A stretch of DNA of 64,000 bases from Altericroceibacterium xinjiangense (GCF_003958635.1 NZ_RSEK01000005.1:186001-250000); one strand, 5' to 3'. Counted from the stretch's first letter, positions 27,424 to 36,365 are shown. Notes: generated by a model from the letters alone, not told the origin. Numbers and translations are program-made.

Positions 27424-28275
27424 ATGGCTGAAATCACCGTTGCCGCCCTGCAGCTCCCCCTCGGGTCCGAGGATGAGCGCGAGAACATCGCCGCCGTTTC
27501 CGCGCTGGTTGAACAAGCCGCGCGGGAAGGCGCGCAGATCGTGCTGCCGCCCGAATTGTTCTCCGGCCCATATTTCTGCCGGCTGGAGGACGAAACCCTG
27601 TTCGAGCTTGCCCGCCCGGTGAAGGAACATCCCGGCGTGATCGCGATGCGCGATCTGGCGAAGAAGCTGAAGATCGCAATTCCGACCAGCTTCTTTGAGC
27701 GGGAAGGGCACCACTATTACAACACGATGGCGATGATCGGCCCGGACGGGGAGATCATGGGCACCTACCGCAAAAGCCACATTCCGGATGGGCCGGGATA
27801 CGAGGAAAAGTACTACTTCCGCCCCGGGAACGACGGGTTCAAGGTGTGGGACGTGTTCGGCACCCGGATCGGCGTCGGCATCTGCTGGGACCAGTGGTAT
27901 CCGGAAACCGCCCGGGTCATGGCCCTGCTGGGCGCGGAATTGCTGTTCTATCCAACCGCGATCGGATCCGAGCCCTACGATCCCGAACTCGACACCAGCC
28001 GGATGTGGCGCCGGGCGATGCTGGGCCACGCGGTATCGAACTGCATGCCGGTAATCGCCGCCAACCGGATCGGCACCGAGTGCGGGCAGCGGTTCTACGG
28101 CCACAGCTTCATCGCCGACGAATGGGGTGATTTCGTCGCGGAGTACGGGGCGGAGGAAACCGGGGTGCTGGTTTCCAGGCTCGACCTTCGCCAGGCGGCG
28201 AAGCACCGTGCCGGGATGGGGTTCTTCCGCGATCGCCGCCCGCAGCTCTATGGCCGGATCTGCGAGGACATCTGA
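27424..28275 (+). CDS. aguB: N-carbamoylputrescine amidase
   Basis: 283 residues. Nitrilase-superfamily enzyme that cleaves N-carbamoylputrescine to putrescine, CO2 and ammonia in the arginine decarboxylase route. Catalytic triad: Glu in VLPPELFSGPYF (about residue 43), Lys in YRKSHIPDGPGY (about 120), Cys in GVGICWDQWYPE (about 156). The blocks PDGPGYEEKYYF and FYPTAIGSEP are characteristic of the AguB branch. The agmatine deiminase partner gene is not adjacent. Its stop overlaps the inferred CTG start of folK. Confidence 0.9.
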   Translation: MAEITVAALQLPLGSEDERENIAAVSALVEQAAREGAQIVLPPELFSGPYFCRLEDETLFELARPVKEHPGVIAMRDLAKKLKIAIPTSFFEREGHHYYNTMAMIGPDGEIMGTYRKSHIPDGPGYEEKYYFRPGNDGFKVWDVFGTRIGVGICWDQWYPETARVMALLGAELLFYPTAIGSEPYDPELDTSRMWRRAMLGHAVSNCMPVIAANRIGTECGQRFYGHSFIADEWGDFVAEYGAEETGVLVSRLDLRQAAKHRAGMGFFRDRRPQLYGRICEDI

Positions 28276-28778
28276 TCCACCGCTACCTGATCGCGCTCGG
28301 TTCCAACCAGCGGCACGTCCGTCACGGCGCGCCGGAGGATGTGCTGCGCGCGAGTCTTGCCGCGCTCGAGGATTATGGGGAGGATGATGGCGTCCGCGTG
28401 CTGGCGGTTTCCCCGATGATCCGCAGCGCGCCGGTCGGCCCGTCGCTGCGCCGCTACGCCAACGCCGCTGCGCTGGTGGAGAGTGAATGGGCACCGGAAG
28501 AGCTGCTCCGGGTGCTGAAGCGGATCGAGCACGCGTTCGGCCGCCGCAGCCGCGGGCAGCGCTGGCGTGCCCGGGTGCTCGACCTCGACATCGTGCTGTG
28601 GAGCGGCGGAATCCACGCCTCGCGCAATCTTGCGATCCCGCACCGCTTGTTCCGGACCCGCGATTTCGTGCTTGGCCCGGCCGCCACGATTGCGCCCGAT
28701 TGGCGCGATCCCGTGACCGGACTTTGCCTGCGTCACCTCAAGCCACGCTTGACCACTTCGCGCCCCCTGCCTAGGTGA
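28272..28778 (+). CDS. folK: 2-amino-4-hydroxy-6-hydroxymethyldihydropteridine pyrophosphokinase, probable CTG start
   Basis: Transfers pyrophosphate from ATP in folate synthesis. The conserved N-terminus (IHRYLIALGSNQR) is encoded from 28275, but no ATG, GTG or TTG precedes it in frame before upstream coding. A CTG at 28272 overlaps the aguB stop as CTGA, just like the ATGA and GTGA junctions elsewhere here, and gives 168 residues. The first standard start, GTG at 28341, would remove the substrate-binding ALGSN motif. Later motifs are intact: RSAPVGPSLRRYANAAALV, RWRARVLDLDIVLW, IPHRLFRTRDFVLGP. The start assignment is inference; the gene call is firm. Confidence 0.85.
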   Translation: MIHRYLIALGSNQRHVRHGAPEDVLRASLAALEDYGEDDGVRVLAVSPMIRSAPVGPSLRRYANAAALVESEWAPEELLRVLKRIEHAFGRRSRGQRWRARVLDLDIVLWSGGIHASRNLAIPHRLFRTRDFVLGPAATIAPDWRDPVTGLCLRHLKPRLTTSRPLPR

Positions 28779-28802
28779 CCTCCATCGCGTCGCGTGGTGC
28801 GC

Positions 28803-28878
28803 GGGCCCTTAGCTCAGTCGGTAGAGCAACTGACTTTTAATCAGTAGGTCGCTGGTTCGAACCCAGCAGGGCTCACCA
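28803..28878 (+). tRNA. tRNA-Lys (anticodon TTT)
   Basis: 76 bases including CCA. GGGCCCT pairs with AGGGCTC (one G-T pair), the D arm is AGCTCAGTCGGTAGAGC, the anticodon stem CTGAC/ATCAG-type closes a loop with TTT, and the T arm carries GGTTCGAACCC. Lies 24 bases after folK. Confidence 0.97.
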
Positions 28879-28886
28879 TCGCTGCA

Positions 28887-28904
28887 AGTGCCTTGCATGG
28901 CACT
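28887..28904 (+). terminator. Possible weak terminator hairpin after tRNA-Lys
   Basis: AGTGCC-TTGCAT-GGCACT is a perfect 6-bp hairpin nine bases after the tRNA. There is no T run behind it, so termination would need Rho or another factor. Confidence 0.35.
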
Positions 28905-28917
28905 GCGGTAGATCCCG

Positions 28918-29268
28918 CTACTCTGCTACTGCCGCAACGATGATGACTTCCACCTTGTAGTCGGGGGCGGCAAGTCTTGCCTCGGCCGTGGCGCGGGCCG
29001 GCGGATTTCCAGCATCCACCCAAGCGTCCCAGGCCGAGTTCATTTTTGCAAAGTCGGCCATGTCCGCAAGCAAGACCGTAGCGGACAGAATCCGGGACTT
29101 GTCCGTTCCAGCCTCTGCCAGCAATCTGTCGATCTGCTCCAGAACGGCCTTGGTCTGTGCGGCGACGCTTTCGCCGGGGGCGCCGACTTGTCCAGCCAGG
29201 TACACCGTGTTCCCGTGAACCACGGCCTGACACATGCGGGGTCCAGGTTCGATCCGGCGAATGCTCAT
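28918..29268 (-). CDS. RidA/YjgF/UK114 family protein
   Basis: 116 residues from the ATG at 29268, which has AAGGAG eight bases upstream; codons further upstream are not supported. The Rid fold is evident: MCQAVVHGNTVYLAGQVG, TKAVLEQIDRLLAEAGTDKSRILSATVLLADM and the end PDYKVEVIIVAAVAE. Classical RidA deaminates 2-aminoacrylate; here the C-terminal motif departs from the RidA consensus, so it may belong to another Rid subfamily with unknown substrate. The arginine in RATAEARL could be the conserved active-site residue. Divergent from ppk2 by about 230 bases. Confidence 0.82.
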   Translation of the reverse strand: MSIRRIEPGPRMCQAVVHGNTVYLAGQVGAPGESVAAQTKAVLEQIDRLLAEAGTDKSRILSATVLLADMADFAKMNSAWDAWVDAGNPPARATAEARLAAPDYKVEVIIVAAVAE

Positions 29269-29500
29269 TCTTTGCTCCTTGTTTGCGTGGCTTTCAGCCC
29301 ACTCCTGACCTGAGGCTATGGGGCGCATTGCTGCTGGCTGGCAAGTTCTGCCGTTCCAAACCCAGTTCATGGCCGCCGCTTTTGGTTCACGCGTTTCGGA
29401 TTCGAGCCAGACCGTCCGGCCGGGGCTGGAGACTGCCTGACGAGTCCTCAGCATCGGCATTGCCGTCGCGCCCGGCGCTCAAAGGGTTTATACCGGATCG

Positions 29501-30319
29501 ATGACCAACACCCCTATCCCGGCTGCTGAATCGAGCCATAGTCCTTTGCCCGTGACCCGGCTCGCGAGGCACGAAGCTCCCGAGCCGCTGGACCGGCCGT
29601 ACGACGAAGCTCTGGAGGAGCTACAAAAGAAGCTCGCGGCGGTGATGGTCGGCCACATCGTGCACAAGAAGCGGAGCGTCATCGTTTTCGAGGGGTGGGA
29701 TGCGGCCGGGAAGGGCGGAGCGATAAAGCGTCTCACCGCGGAGTGGGATCCCCGCGCATTCTCGGTCTGGCCGATTTCCGCGCCGACGGAGGAAGAAAAG
29801 GCGCACAATTTTCTCTGGCGGTTCTGGACGCGGTTGCCTGCGACGGGTGAAATCGCCGTGTTCGATCGCAGCTGGTACGGCAGGGTTCTGGTGGAGCGCG
29901 TCGAAGGCTTTGCGAGCGAAGCGGAATGGCGCCGGGCGTATGACGAGATCAACCAGTTCGAAGCGCAGTTGGCGGCGGACGGAACCACGGTCGTGAAGCT
30001 GTTCCTGCACGTATCGGTGGAAGAGCAGGATGAAAGGCTGAAGGCTCGGCTTGCTCACCCGTGGAAGCGGTGGAAGGTGAGCCCGGAAGACTTCCGAAAT
30101 CGAGAGCGGCGCGCCGGTTATCTCGCGGCGATGGAGGAGATGTTCGACCGGACGGACACGGCTGTTGCCCCATGGATCATCATCAATGGCGACAAGAAGA
30201 AGTCGGCGCGGATCGCGGTCCTGCAGGCGGTTTACGATTGTCTGGCTCCGGTAACGCCTTCGGAGCCGCCGCAGGCATCGGATGAGGTGATGAGGCTCGC
30301 CCGGTCCGCGTTCGGTTGA
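29501..30319 (+). CDS. ppk2: Polyphosphate kinase 2 family protein
   Basis: 272 residues. P-loop kinase that phosphorylates nucleotides with polyphosphate or the reverse. Walker A is EGWDAAGKGGAIKRL (about residues 64-78), Walker B is FDRSWYGRVLVERVEG, and the lid region follows (LAHPWKRWKVSPEDFRNRERRAGY). One PPK2 domain. The substrate class (GDP, ADP or AMP) cannot be read safely. No polyphosphate genes adjoin it. Downstream lies a long gene-free stretch before the cellulose operon. Confidence 0.88.
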   Translation: MTNTPIPAAESSHSPLPVTRLARHEAPEPLDRPYDEALEELQKKLAAVMVGHIVHKKRSVIVFEGWDAAGKGGAIKRLTAEWDPRAFSVWPISAPTEEEKAHNFLWRFWTRLPATGEIAVFDRSWYGRVLVERVEGFASEAEWRRAYDEINQFEAQLAADGTTVVKLFLHVSVEEQDERLKARLAHPWKRWKVSPEDFRNRERRAGYLAAMEEMFDRTDTAVAPWIIINGDKKKSARIAVLQAVYDCLAPVTPSEPPQASDEVMRLARSAFG

Positions 30320-30880
30320 AGCCTGCCGCGTCTGCGGCGGTCAGGCGTTTGACGGCTGGAGATTTCTGACCTTCAGCGATGGGAACTGGCGGGTGGGACT
30401 GCTGTGCTGCGCCCACTGGTGCCGTGCAGGCGCACTCCGGTCTCTCCCAGGCTCCTCGATCCAAGTGGCAAGCAGCCCCGCGGGGCTGATCTGGCGGTGG
30501 AGGCGGTGACCGGACGAGCGGGATAACGACAGCAGGGCGAGCTTGCCGGGCTGCAAATACCTCGCGCTCGATTACCGGCGGCACCCCGCATCCCTTCCCC
30601 TCGCATTCTTCCCCGGTGCAGGCTGAATTGCTCGGGCCGCTCCCGTGCAGGCGGCTCACGTGAGCATTGTTCGCGGGACTTGCCGCGTCGGGACACCCTG
30701 ATCCCGGTTGGCAGGGCTGCTCTGCCAGAGGCGCGGGCAAGTCCCGTAACGGCAGCGACCTGCCTCCTATCATTGAGCCGATCTCAGACTCTCTGAGCCT
30801 ACATCCGAAATGGATCAGGTCGTCAATTGGTGGCGATACTGAAGAATCCTAGAATTGATAACAAAGGTTAGGGGACAATG
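30320..30880. other. Structured non-coding region upstream of the cellulose operon
   Basis: About 560 bases without a convincing gene on either strand. It contains several palindromes: an imperfect hairpin just after ppk2 (GCCTGCCGC/GCGG...CAGGC near 30324-30345), the perfect palindrome CAGCCCCGCGGGGCTG (30473-30488), the repeated 8-mer GTGCAGGC, and a three-arm structure at 30674-30746. The end (from about 30790) is more A+T-rich and should hold the promoter of the bcs genes. Confidence 0.55.
30674..30746. other. Three-arm inverted-repeat structure, candidate structured RNA
   Basis: CGGGACTTGCC (30674-30684) pairs over 11 bp with GGCAAGTCCCG (30736-30746). Enclosed are two further hairpins: CGGGA/TCCCG (30689-30706) and TGGCAG/CTGCCA (30709-30727). 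The result is a compact 73-base three-way junction about 135 bases before the first bcs gene. It does not match a tRNA. It could be a leader RNA, a small RNA or a DNA-level element. Confidence 0.35.
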
Positions 30881-31222
30881 ATGCGTAGCGACGCGGAAGC
30901 CCTGCTCAAGAAACTTGGGCAGAAGGATTTTCGGTACCAGGAATTCGCCGATCGTTTCGGAGATACGGAACTGTGGCCGCTTTTCGAAGCCCTGCTCCAG
31001 GATGAGCGGCTGGTCGGGCGCCCGGTGTCCCGGATCGACGCCAAGCGGGTCACCAGGGAAAGAGCTGCGCTCGCCACTGTGCATCCCCTGCCGAAAAAGC
31101 CCGAAGCCAGCAGCGAAGAAGACCGCGTCACTCCGGCGCTCGACGTCGCCGCTGGCGAAACGCACCCGATCGGCGATGGTGAGCTCGACGCTTTCCTCGG
31201 CCGCATGACTCCCGGGAGATAG
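30881..31222 (+). CDS. Small cellulose-operon protein, BcsR/BcsP-like (tentative)
   Basis: 113 residues from the ATG at 30881 (AGGGG six bases upstream; another ATG three bases earlier). The N-terminal half, KDFRYQEFADRFGDTELWPLFEALL, has the Tyr...Trp-Pro-Leu-hydrophobic pattern seen in small Bcs accessory proteins (BcsR, BcsP) that precede bcsQ. The C-terminal half is acidic and probably disordered, ending in ELDAFLGRM. Position immediately before bcsQ supports a role in assembling or placing the synthase. The family assignment is not certain. Confidence 0.5.
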   Translation: MRSDAEALLKKLGQKDFRYQEFADRFGDTELWPLFEALLQDERLVGRPVSRIDAKRVTRERAALATVHPLPKKPEASSEEDRVTPALDVAAGETHPIGDGELDAFLGRMTPGR

Positions 31223-31226
31223 CGCC

Positions 31227-31946
31227 TTGCCCTTGCTGCTGTTCCACTCGCCCAAAGGCGGCGTCGGCTCAACTTTTCTTGCGGCTCATTGCGCGATGGA
31301 ACTTGCGGCCCGGGGTCATGAGCCGATCGCGATCGACTTCACCTACCAGGGTTCGCTGAAGCTGTTCTTCGGCCTTCTGCCGGACCAGCCGATCGTGAGG
31401 GCGGGCGACGACAGCGAGGAAGAACTGGTTGCCGCGGGGGTGGAGCTGCTGGACGGTTACCGTCTCGGCAGGAAAGCCGCCTTTCTCAAGATGCTGGCCG
31501 ATCCGGACGCGTCGCCGTTCCCGTCGGACAAGTTGATCATCGCTGATGTGGCTGCCGCGGATCACGCATTGAAGCAGGCGCTGCTTCCGCATGCAGTCCT
31601 GCAGGTCTGCACGATAACGCCCGGGCCGGTCGCGCTGGCTTCGCTGACGAAAGTCGATCCGGCACAGCCGCTTGCCGAACTCCAGAAGACGCTGATCGTC
31701 GTCAACCTGCTCGACGATACGCGCACGCTGGCACGCCATTCCAACATCTTTCTTCACTCTGCCTTCGAGCGGTTGCTCGCCGGCACGGTGCGCCAGGACG
31801 AAGCGGTCAACGAGGCGGTTGCGAAGTTCGAGACTCTTGAACGGTTCCGCCCGACGAGCGCTGCTCTTGCCGATGTTCGCGCCGTGGTCACGGCCCTTGA
31901 GGAGCACTGCAACCTGGGACCCCGGAAGGAAGGCGAGGAAGGATGA
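31227..31946 (+). CDS. bcsQ: Cellulose synthesis ParA/MinD-like ATPase BcsQ
   Basis: 239 residues with a TTG start four bases after the upstream stop. The N-terminus LLFHSPKGGVGSTFLAAH is a P-loop of the deviant type in which the usual GKS/T lysine is replaced (GST), as is common in BcsQ (YhjQ) proteins; the first, signature lysine is kept. Switch-like segments follow (AIDFTYQGSLKLFFG, LIIADVAA). BcsQ helps localise or assemble the synthase at the membrane. The last four bases overlap the bcsAB start (ATGA). Confidence 0.8.
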   Translation: MPLLLFHSPKGGVGSTFLAAHCAMELAARGHEPIAIDFTYQGSLKLFFGLLPDQPIVRAGDDSEEELVAAGVELLDGYRLGRKAAFLKMLADPDASPFPSDKLIIADVAAADHALKQALLPHAVLQVCTITPGPVALASLTKVDPAQPLAELQKTLIVVNLLDDTRTLARHSNIFLHSAFERLLAGTVRQDEAVNEAVAKFETLERFRPTSAALADVRAVVTALEEHCNLGPRKEGEEG

Positions 31947-34900
31947 TTAGGCAACTTCACCTCCTGAGAACGGCGGCCACAGGAGTCGTCATCGCTTTGC
32001 TTTGCGTGCTGGTGATCGTAGTTCCCCTGGATCTGCAGTCACAGTGGCTGTTCGCGGGCCTGACGATCGTCGCTGGGATGCTGCTCGCCCGCCGCAACAC
32101 CAGGCAAAGCCTGATCGCGCTGGGCATCCTGTCGCTGATAGTGTCGTCGCGCTACATCTTCTGGCGAACAACCCAGACGCTGGATTTCCAGAACGTGCCG
32201 GCCCTGATCCTCGGGTCCGGCCTGTACATTGCCGAACTTTACGCGTGGCTGATCCTGGCGCTCGGCCTGCTGCAAACGGCTTGGCCGCTGGAACGCCCCC
32301 CGGTGGAGATCGAAGGCGAGCCGGAGACGTGGCCCCTCGTGGATGTCTTCATCCCGACCTACAACGAAAGCCTCGCGATCGTTCGCGGCACGGTCTTCGC
32401 TGCCATGGACATGGACTACCCGGAGGACCGCTTCAGAGTTTATATTCTGGATGACGGCCGCCGTCCCGAGTTCAGGGAATTCGCGCACGAAGTCGGCTGC
32501 GGGTATCTTACCCGGCCGGATAACACGCACGCAAAGGCAGGCAATCTCAACACCGCTCTCGGCAAGACCTCGGGCGAGTTGGTGACGATCTTCGATTGCG
32601 ATCACGTCCCGACCAGGGCCTTCCTTCAGATGACGGTAGGCTGGTTCCAGAAGGACCAGAAGCTGGCGCTGCTGCAGACGCCGCACCACTTCTATTCACC
32701 CGATCCCGTCCAGCGGAACCTGGATGTGATCGACGAGCAGCCCGGTGAAGGCGATCTCTTTTACGGTCCCATCCAGAAGGGCAACGACTTGTGGAATGCA
32801 GCCTTCTTCTGCGGATCCTGCGCCGTCATCCGGCGCCAAGCCCTGCAGCAGACAAACGGCTTTGCGGGTGAAACGGTCACGGAGGACGCCCATACCGCTT
32901 TGAAGCTCCAGCGGATGGGGTGGAACACCGGCTATCTCGGCGTTCGGCTTGCGGCGGGTCTCGCAACCGAAAGGCTGGCCTTGCATGTAGGCCAGCGGAT
33001 ACGCTGGGCCCGGGGAATGACGCAGATCCTGCGGATCGATAACCCTCTGTTCGGCCGGGGACTAAGGCTTCCGCAGCGACTCTCCTACCTCAACGCGATG
33101 CTTCACTTTCAATTCCCGCTGCCCCGCATCGTGTTTCTTACCAGTCCGCTGGCCTTTCTCCTCTTCGGAGCCAACATCATCCAGGCTCCGGCTCTGATGA
33201 TCTTCGCCTACGCGCTCCCGCACCTCTACTGCTCCATGGTGTCGGGTACCCGGTCGCACGGCCATGACCGTCGTCCGTTCTGGAGCGAGATTTACGAGAC
33301 CCTCCTGGCGTTCCATCTGGTGAAGCCGACGGTTCTGACCTGGTTCAGCCCGCGGAAGGGGAAATTCAACGTAACCGACAAGGGCGAGCAGCTCGAGCAC
33401 AGCTACTTCGATGCCCACATCGTAAAGCCGCACCTGATCTGCATAGGCCTCGTCCTGCTCGGGATCACGGTGGGGGCGATCAAGCTTGCCTTCTTCCCGC
33501 AGTTTTTCGGCATCCAGCTCGACACGTTCGTGCTGAACACGGCATGGGCCACCTTCAGCCTCCTGATCCTGATCGCCTCGGTGGCGGTCGCCAACGAATC
33601 GCGGCAGCGCCGTGAGCACGTGCGGATCCCGGTGGACCTTCCCGTTACCCTTCACTTCTCCAACGGGCACATCGTCGATGCCCGCACGAAAGAGGTTTCG
33701 ATGGGCGGCCTCAGCGCCCGCTTCGACCCAAGCCTGGATCTGACCGACTGGGGCCTGACGCATATATCGCTGTCGATGGGGAGCGAGACCCTGGTGGTTG
33801 AAGCCGATGCCCTCCGCACACGCAACCAGGTGATCACGTTGCGCTTCCAGGCACTGAACCTGCTGCAGGAACGTCAATTGATCCGCGCCGTCATGGGGCG
33901 AGCCGACGCATGGGTTCCCGACAAGCCGCTTGAGCGCGTCACCGGGCTGCGCTCGTTCATCGACATCGTGCGTATCTGCTTCCTCACCGTGAAGCGAGCC
34001 TTCGCCGCGAAGCGCAGGGGCTCCGCCACGCCGCGCGTCCCGAAGGTCGCCGCCGTTCGTCTTGAGACCGCGGCCATCGCGGAGATCCCCGGTGCCCGGA
34101 AGCGGGTGCAGAAGCCGATCAAGCGCCTCAACAAGGCGGCGGCCTTGCTTGGATTGCTGCTTGTTCCGGCGCTGCTCTACGCCCCCTCTCCCGCGCACGC
34201 GCAGAACGATGCACCGGCAGCGGCAGCAAAGTCGGCAAGCGGGGAGCGCTGGCGGCGCGAGGTCACGCTTCGGAACCTGGGTGTCCGATCACCGGTCCGG
34301 CTTGAAGGCGTCCGCGGTGAAATCGGGATTCCTTTCGGGATGCGCCGCGATGAGGTCGTCACCGGCGCCAACCTGACGCTCGACTTGTCCTGGTCCCCGG
34401 CCTTGCTTGGTGACGTCAGCCAGCTTGTCATCCTTCTGAACGACGAAGTAATCCATACCATCCGGCTGACCCCCGAGGGAGCGAGCGGGACCACGGTGAC
34501 CTTCCCGGTCGATTCACCCCTTTTTCTTCCGGGCGACAACCGGCTCAACCTTCGCCTCCTGGGGCACTACAGCCGCGGTTGCGAGGATCCTTTCCACAGT
34601 TCGCTCTGGGCGAACGTCAGCAACCTGCGGTCGCGCTTCCAGCTGACCTTTCAGAAGCTGCCCCTCGGGCCGGATCTGGCGCGCTTGCCGCGCCCCTTCT
34701 TCGATCCCGATGAGAGTCTCCCCGTTCGCATCCCGTTCGTTTTTGCAAAGCGCCCCGACAATTCGGAGCTTGAGGCAGCCGCGAGCATGGCTTCGTGGCT
34801 TGGCAGCGAGGCGAGCTATCGGGGTTTCGACTTCCAGCCGGTCATCGGGCAGCTGCCGAAGGGCAACGCGATCGTTTTCCTGAAGTCCGGTGCGTCCTTT

Positions 34901-36364
34901 GCCGGTCTTCCGCTGAACATCACCGGCCCTTCGGCCCAGGTGATGCGAAACCCCGCGGATTCCCTGGGCCAGATACTGGTGATCATGGGGCGGGACGATG
35001 AGGAACTCAGGCTGGCAGCGGCGGCGATCGCCAGCGGGCGAGGCGTCTTCCAAGGGGAACACGTCACTCTTTCGTCGGCCCAGATACCGAACTACCCAGC
35101 TTACGGAGCGCCGCGCTGGTTGCGAACCGACCGGCCGGTCAAGCTGGGCGAGTTGACCCAGCCGACTTTCCTGCAGGGGTCGGGCATCCGGCCGGGCCCG
35201 CTCAGCGTGCAGTTCCAGGCCGCCCCTGACCTGTTTTTCTGGCCCCGTCAGGGCGGACAGCTCGATCTGCACTACCGCTATCCGGTTGCCAAATGGCTGG
35301 ACAAGAGTGCTTCCCGCCTCGACGTCTCGCTGAACGGCGAGTTCCAGCGCACGCTCCCGCTTGGCAGCGCTCACTGGTGGAACTGGTTCTTCGATACGCC
35401 GCGTGCGGCATCGGCGGACGCGTCCGACTCCGTCCTGCTCCCGCGCTACTATCTGTATGGGCAGAACAACCTGGTCTTCGATTACCAGATGCTGCTTGCC
35501 GACAAGCAGGAATGCCGCGGCATGGTGCCGCAGGATGTTCACACCAGCATCCTGCCCGACAGCACGATCGACCTCACCGGGGCCTATCACGCGCTGCAGA
35601 TGCCGAATCTGGCGACTTTCGCCAACGGAGGGTATCCGTTCACTATCTACCCGGACCTTGCGCAGACCGCGGTCCTGCTGGGTCCTGACCCGAGCGATGA
35701 CGAGATCCGCGCGTTTCTGATCCTGATGGGCCGCTTCGGCGACTCCACCGGGGCTGCGGCGACGCGCGTCAACGTCGTCCGCGGCGAGGACCCGCAGGCG
35801 TTCGCGAACAACGACCTCATCGTGATCGGTGATCTGGGGCTGATGGGGAACGAAGCCTTGTTCAGCAATGCTCCCCTGGCCAATCGGGGCGGCCAGCTGA
35901 CCGTCACCCAGCGGTCTCCGATCGCCCGGATGTTCCATGCCGTGTCCCCGTTCGCGAGCGATGAGCGGAGCGCCGCCGAATTCACGACAGGCGTTCGGAA
36001 GTTCCAGGGCATTCTGGAATTCGAATCGCCTTTCGAGCAGGGACGAACCGTCGTTGCCGTGCTTGCCGACAGGCCGGGCGATCTCCCGGCCCTGGTCCAG
36101 AGCATGGCCAACTTGCGGGTCAACGCTCAGATTCAAGGCGATCTGGCCGTGTTCGACGGTTCCGGCATTCGCAGCTTCGCAGTCGGGCCGGGCTACTGGG
36201 TGGGCTCTCTGCCGCTTTGGATCCGGGTTGCGCACTGGTTCAGCACACATCCCCTCCTGCTGGCGGCCGCGGCAATTCTCGTGGCACTTTTCGTGTCCGG
36301 CCCGGCCTACCTGCTTCTCAAGCGGCAGGCGGAACGACGGCTCAATTCTGAAAGCGAACTCTAG
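31943..36364 (+). CDS. bcsAB: Fused cellulose synthase BcsA-BcsB
   Basis: 1473 residues. The BcsA half (1-735) is the c-di-GMP-activated UDP-glucose transferase and channel: DDGRR (170-174), DCD (218-220), TED (313-315), QRIRW (351-355), then a PilZ domain with R557-EHV-R561 and EVSMGG (584-589, Glu replacing the usual Asp). A hydrophobic segment with a signal-peptidase-like end (PAHAQND, about 748-754) leads into the periplasmic BcsB half, which ends with an anchor helix (about 1437-1457). The fusion recalls Komagataeibacter AcsAB. Flanked by bcsQ (overlap) and bcsC (one base apart). Confidence 0.95.
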   Translation: MIRQLHLLRTAATGVVIALLCVLVIVVPLDLQSQWLFAGLTIVAGMLLARRNTRQSLIALGILSLIVSSRYIFWRTTQTLDFQNVPALILGSGLYIAELYAWLILALGLLQTAWPLERPPVEIEGEPETWPLVDVFIPTYNESLAIVRGTVFAAMDMDYPEDRFRVYILDDGRRPEFREFAHEVGCGYLTRPDNTHAKAGNLNTALGKTSGELVTIFDCDHVPTRAFLQMTVGWFQKDQKLALLQTPHHFYSPDPVQRNLDVIDEQPGEGDLFYGPIQKGNDLWNAAFFCGSCAVIRRQALQQTNGFAGETVTEDAHTALKLQRMGWNTGYLGVRLAAGLATERLALHVGQRIRWARGMTQILRIDNPLFGRGLRLPQRLSYLNAMLHFQFPLPRIVFLTSPLAFLLFGANIIQAPALMIFAYALPHLYCSMVSGTRSHGHDRRPFWSEIYETLLAFHLVKPTVLTWFSPRKGKFNVTDKGEQLEHSYFDAHIVKPHLICIGLVLLGITVGAIKLAFFPQFFGIQLDTFVLNTAWATFSLLILIASVAVANESRQRREHVRIPVDLPVTLHFSNGHIVDARTKEVSMGGLSARFDPSLDLTDWGLTHISLSMGSETLVVEADALRTRNQVITLRFQALNLLQERQLIRAVMGRADAWVPDKPLERVTGLRSFIDIVRICFLTVKRAFAAKRRGSATPRVPKVAAVRLETAAIAEIPGARKRVQKPIKRLNKAAALLGLLLVPALLYAPSPAHAQNDAPAAAAKSASGERWRREVTLRNLGVRSPVRLEGVRGEIGIPFGMRRDEVVTGANLTLDLSWSPALLGDVSQLVILLNDEVIHTIRLTPEGASGTTVTFPVDSPLFLPGDNRLNLRLLGHYSRGCEDPFHSSLWANVSNLRSRFQLTFQKLPLGPDLARLPRPFFDPDESLPVRIPFVFAKRPDNSELEAAASMASWLGSEASYRGFDFQPVIGQLPKGNAIVFLKSGASFAGLPLNITGPSAQVMRNPADSLGQILVIMGRDDEELRLAAAAIASGRGVFQGEHVTLSSAQIPNYPAYGAPRWLRTDRPVKLGELTQPTFLQGSGIRPGPLSVQFQAAPDLFFWPRQGGQLDLHYRYPVAKWLDKSASRLDVSLNGEFQRTLPLGSAHWWNWFFDTPRAASADASDSVLLPRYYLYGQNNLVFDYQMLLADKQECRGMVPQDVHTSILPDSTIDLTGAYHALQMPNLATFANGGYPFTIYPDLAQTAVLLGPDPSDDEIRAFLILMGRFGDSTGAAATRVNVVRGEDPQAFANNDLIVIGDLGLMGNEALFSNAPLANRGGQLTVTQRSPIARMFHAVSPFASDERSAAEFTTGVRKFQGILEFESPFEQGRTVVAVLADRPGDLPALVQSMANLRVNAQIQGDLAVFDGSGIRSFAVGPGYWVGSLPLWIRVAHWFSTHPLLLAAAAILVALFVSGPAYLLLKRQAERRLNSESEL

Positions 36365-36365
36365 A

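Noticed and set aside
30674-30746. tRNA-like gene or RNase P/6S RNA
   Set aside because: The three-arm structure has no anticodon or T-loop signature and no conserved motif of those RNAs; kept only as a structured element.
30183-30773. A 196-codon minus-strand frame in the gap before bcs
   Set aside because: Composition is Pro/Arg/Ala-rich without domain pattern, it overlaps the ppk2 end and runs through several palindromes.
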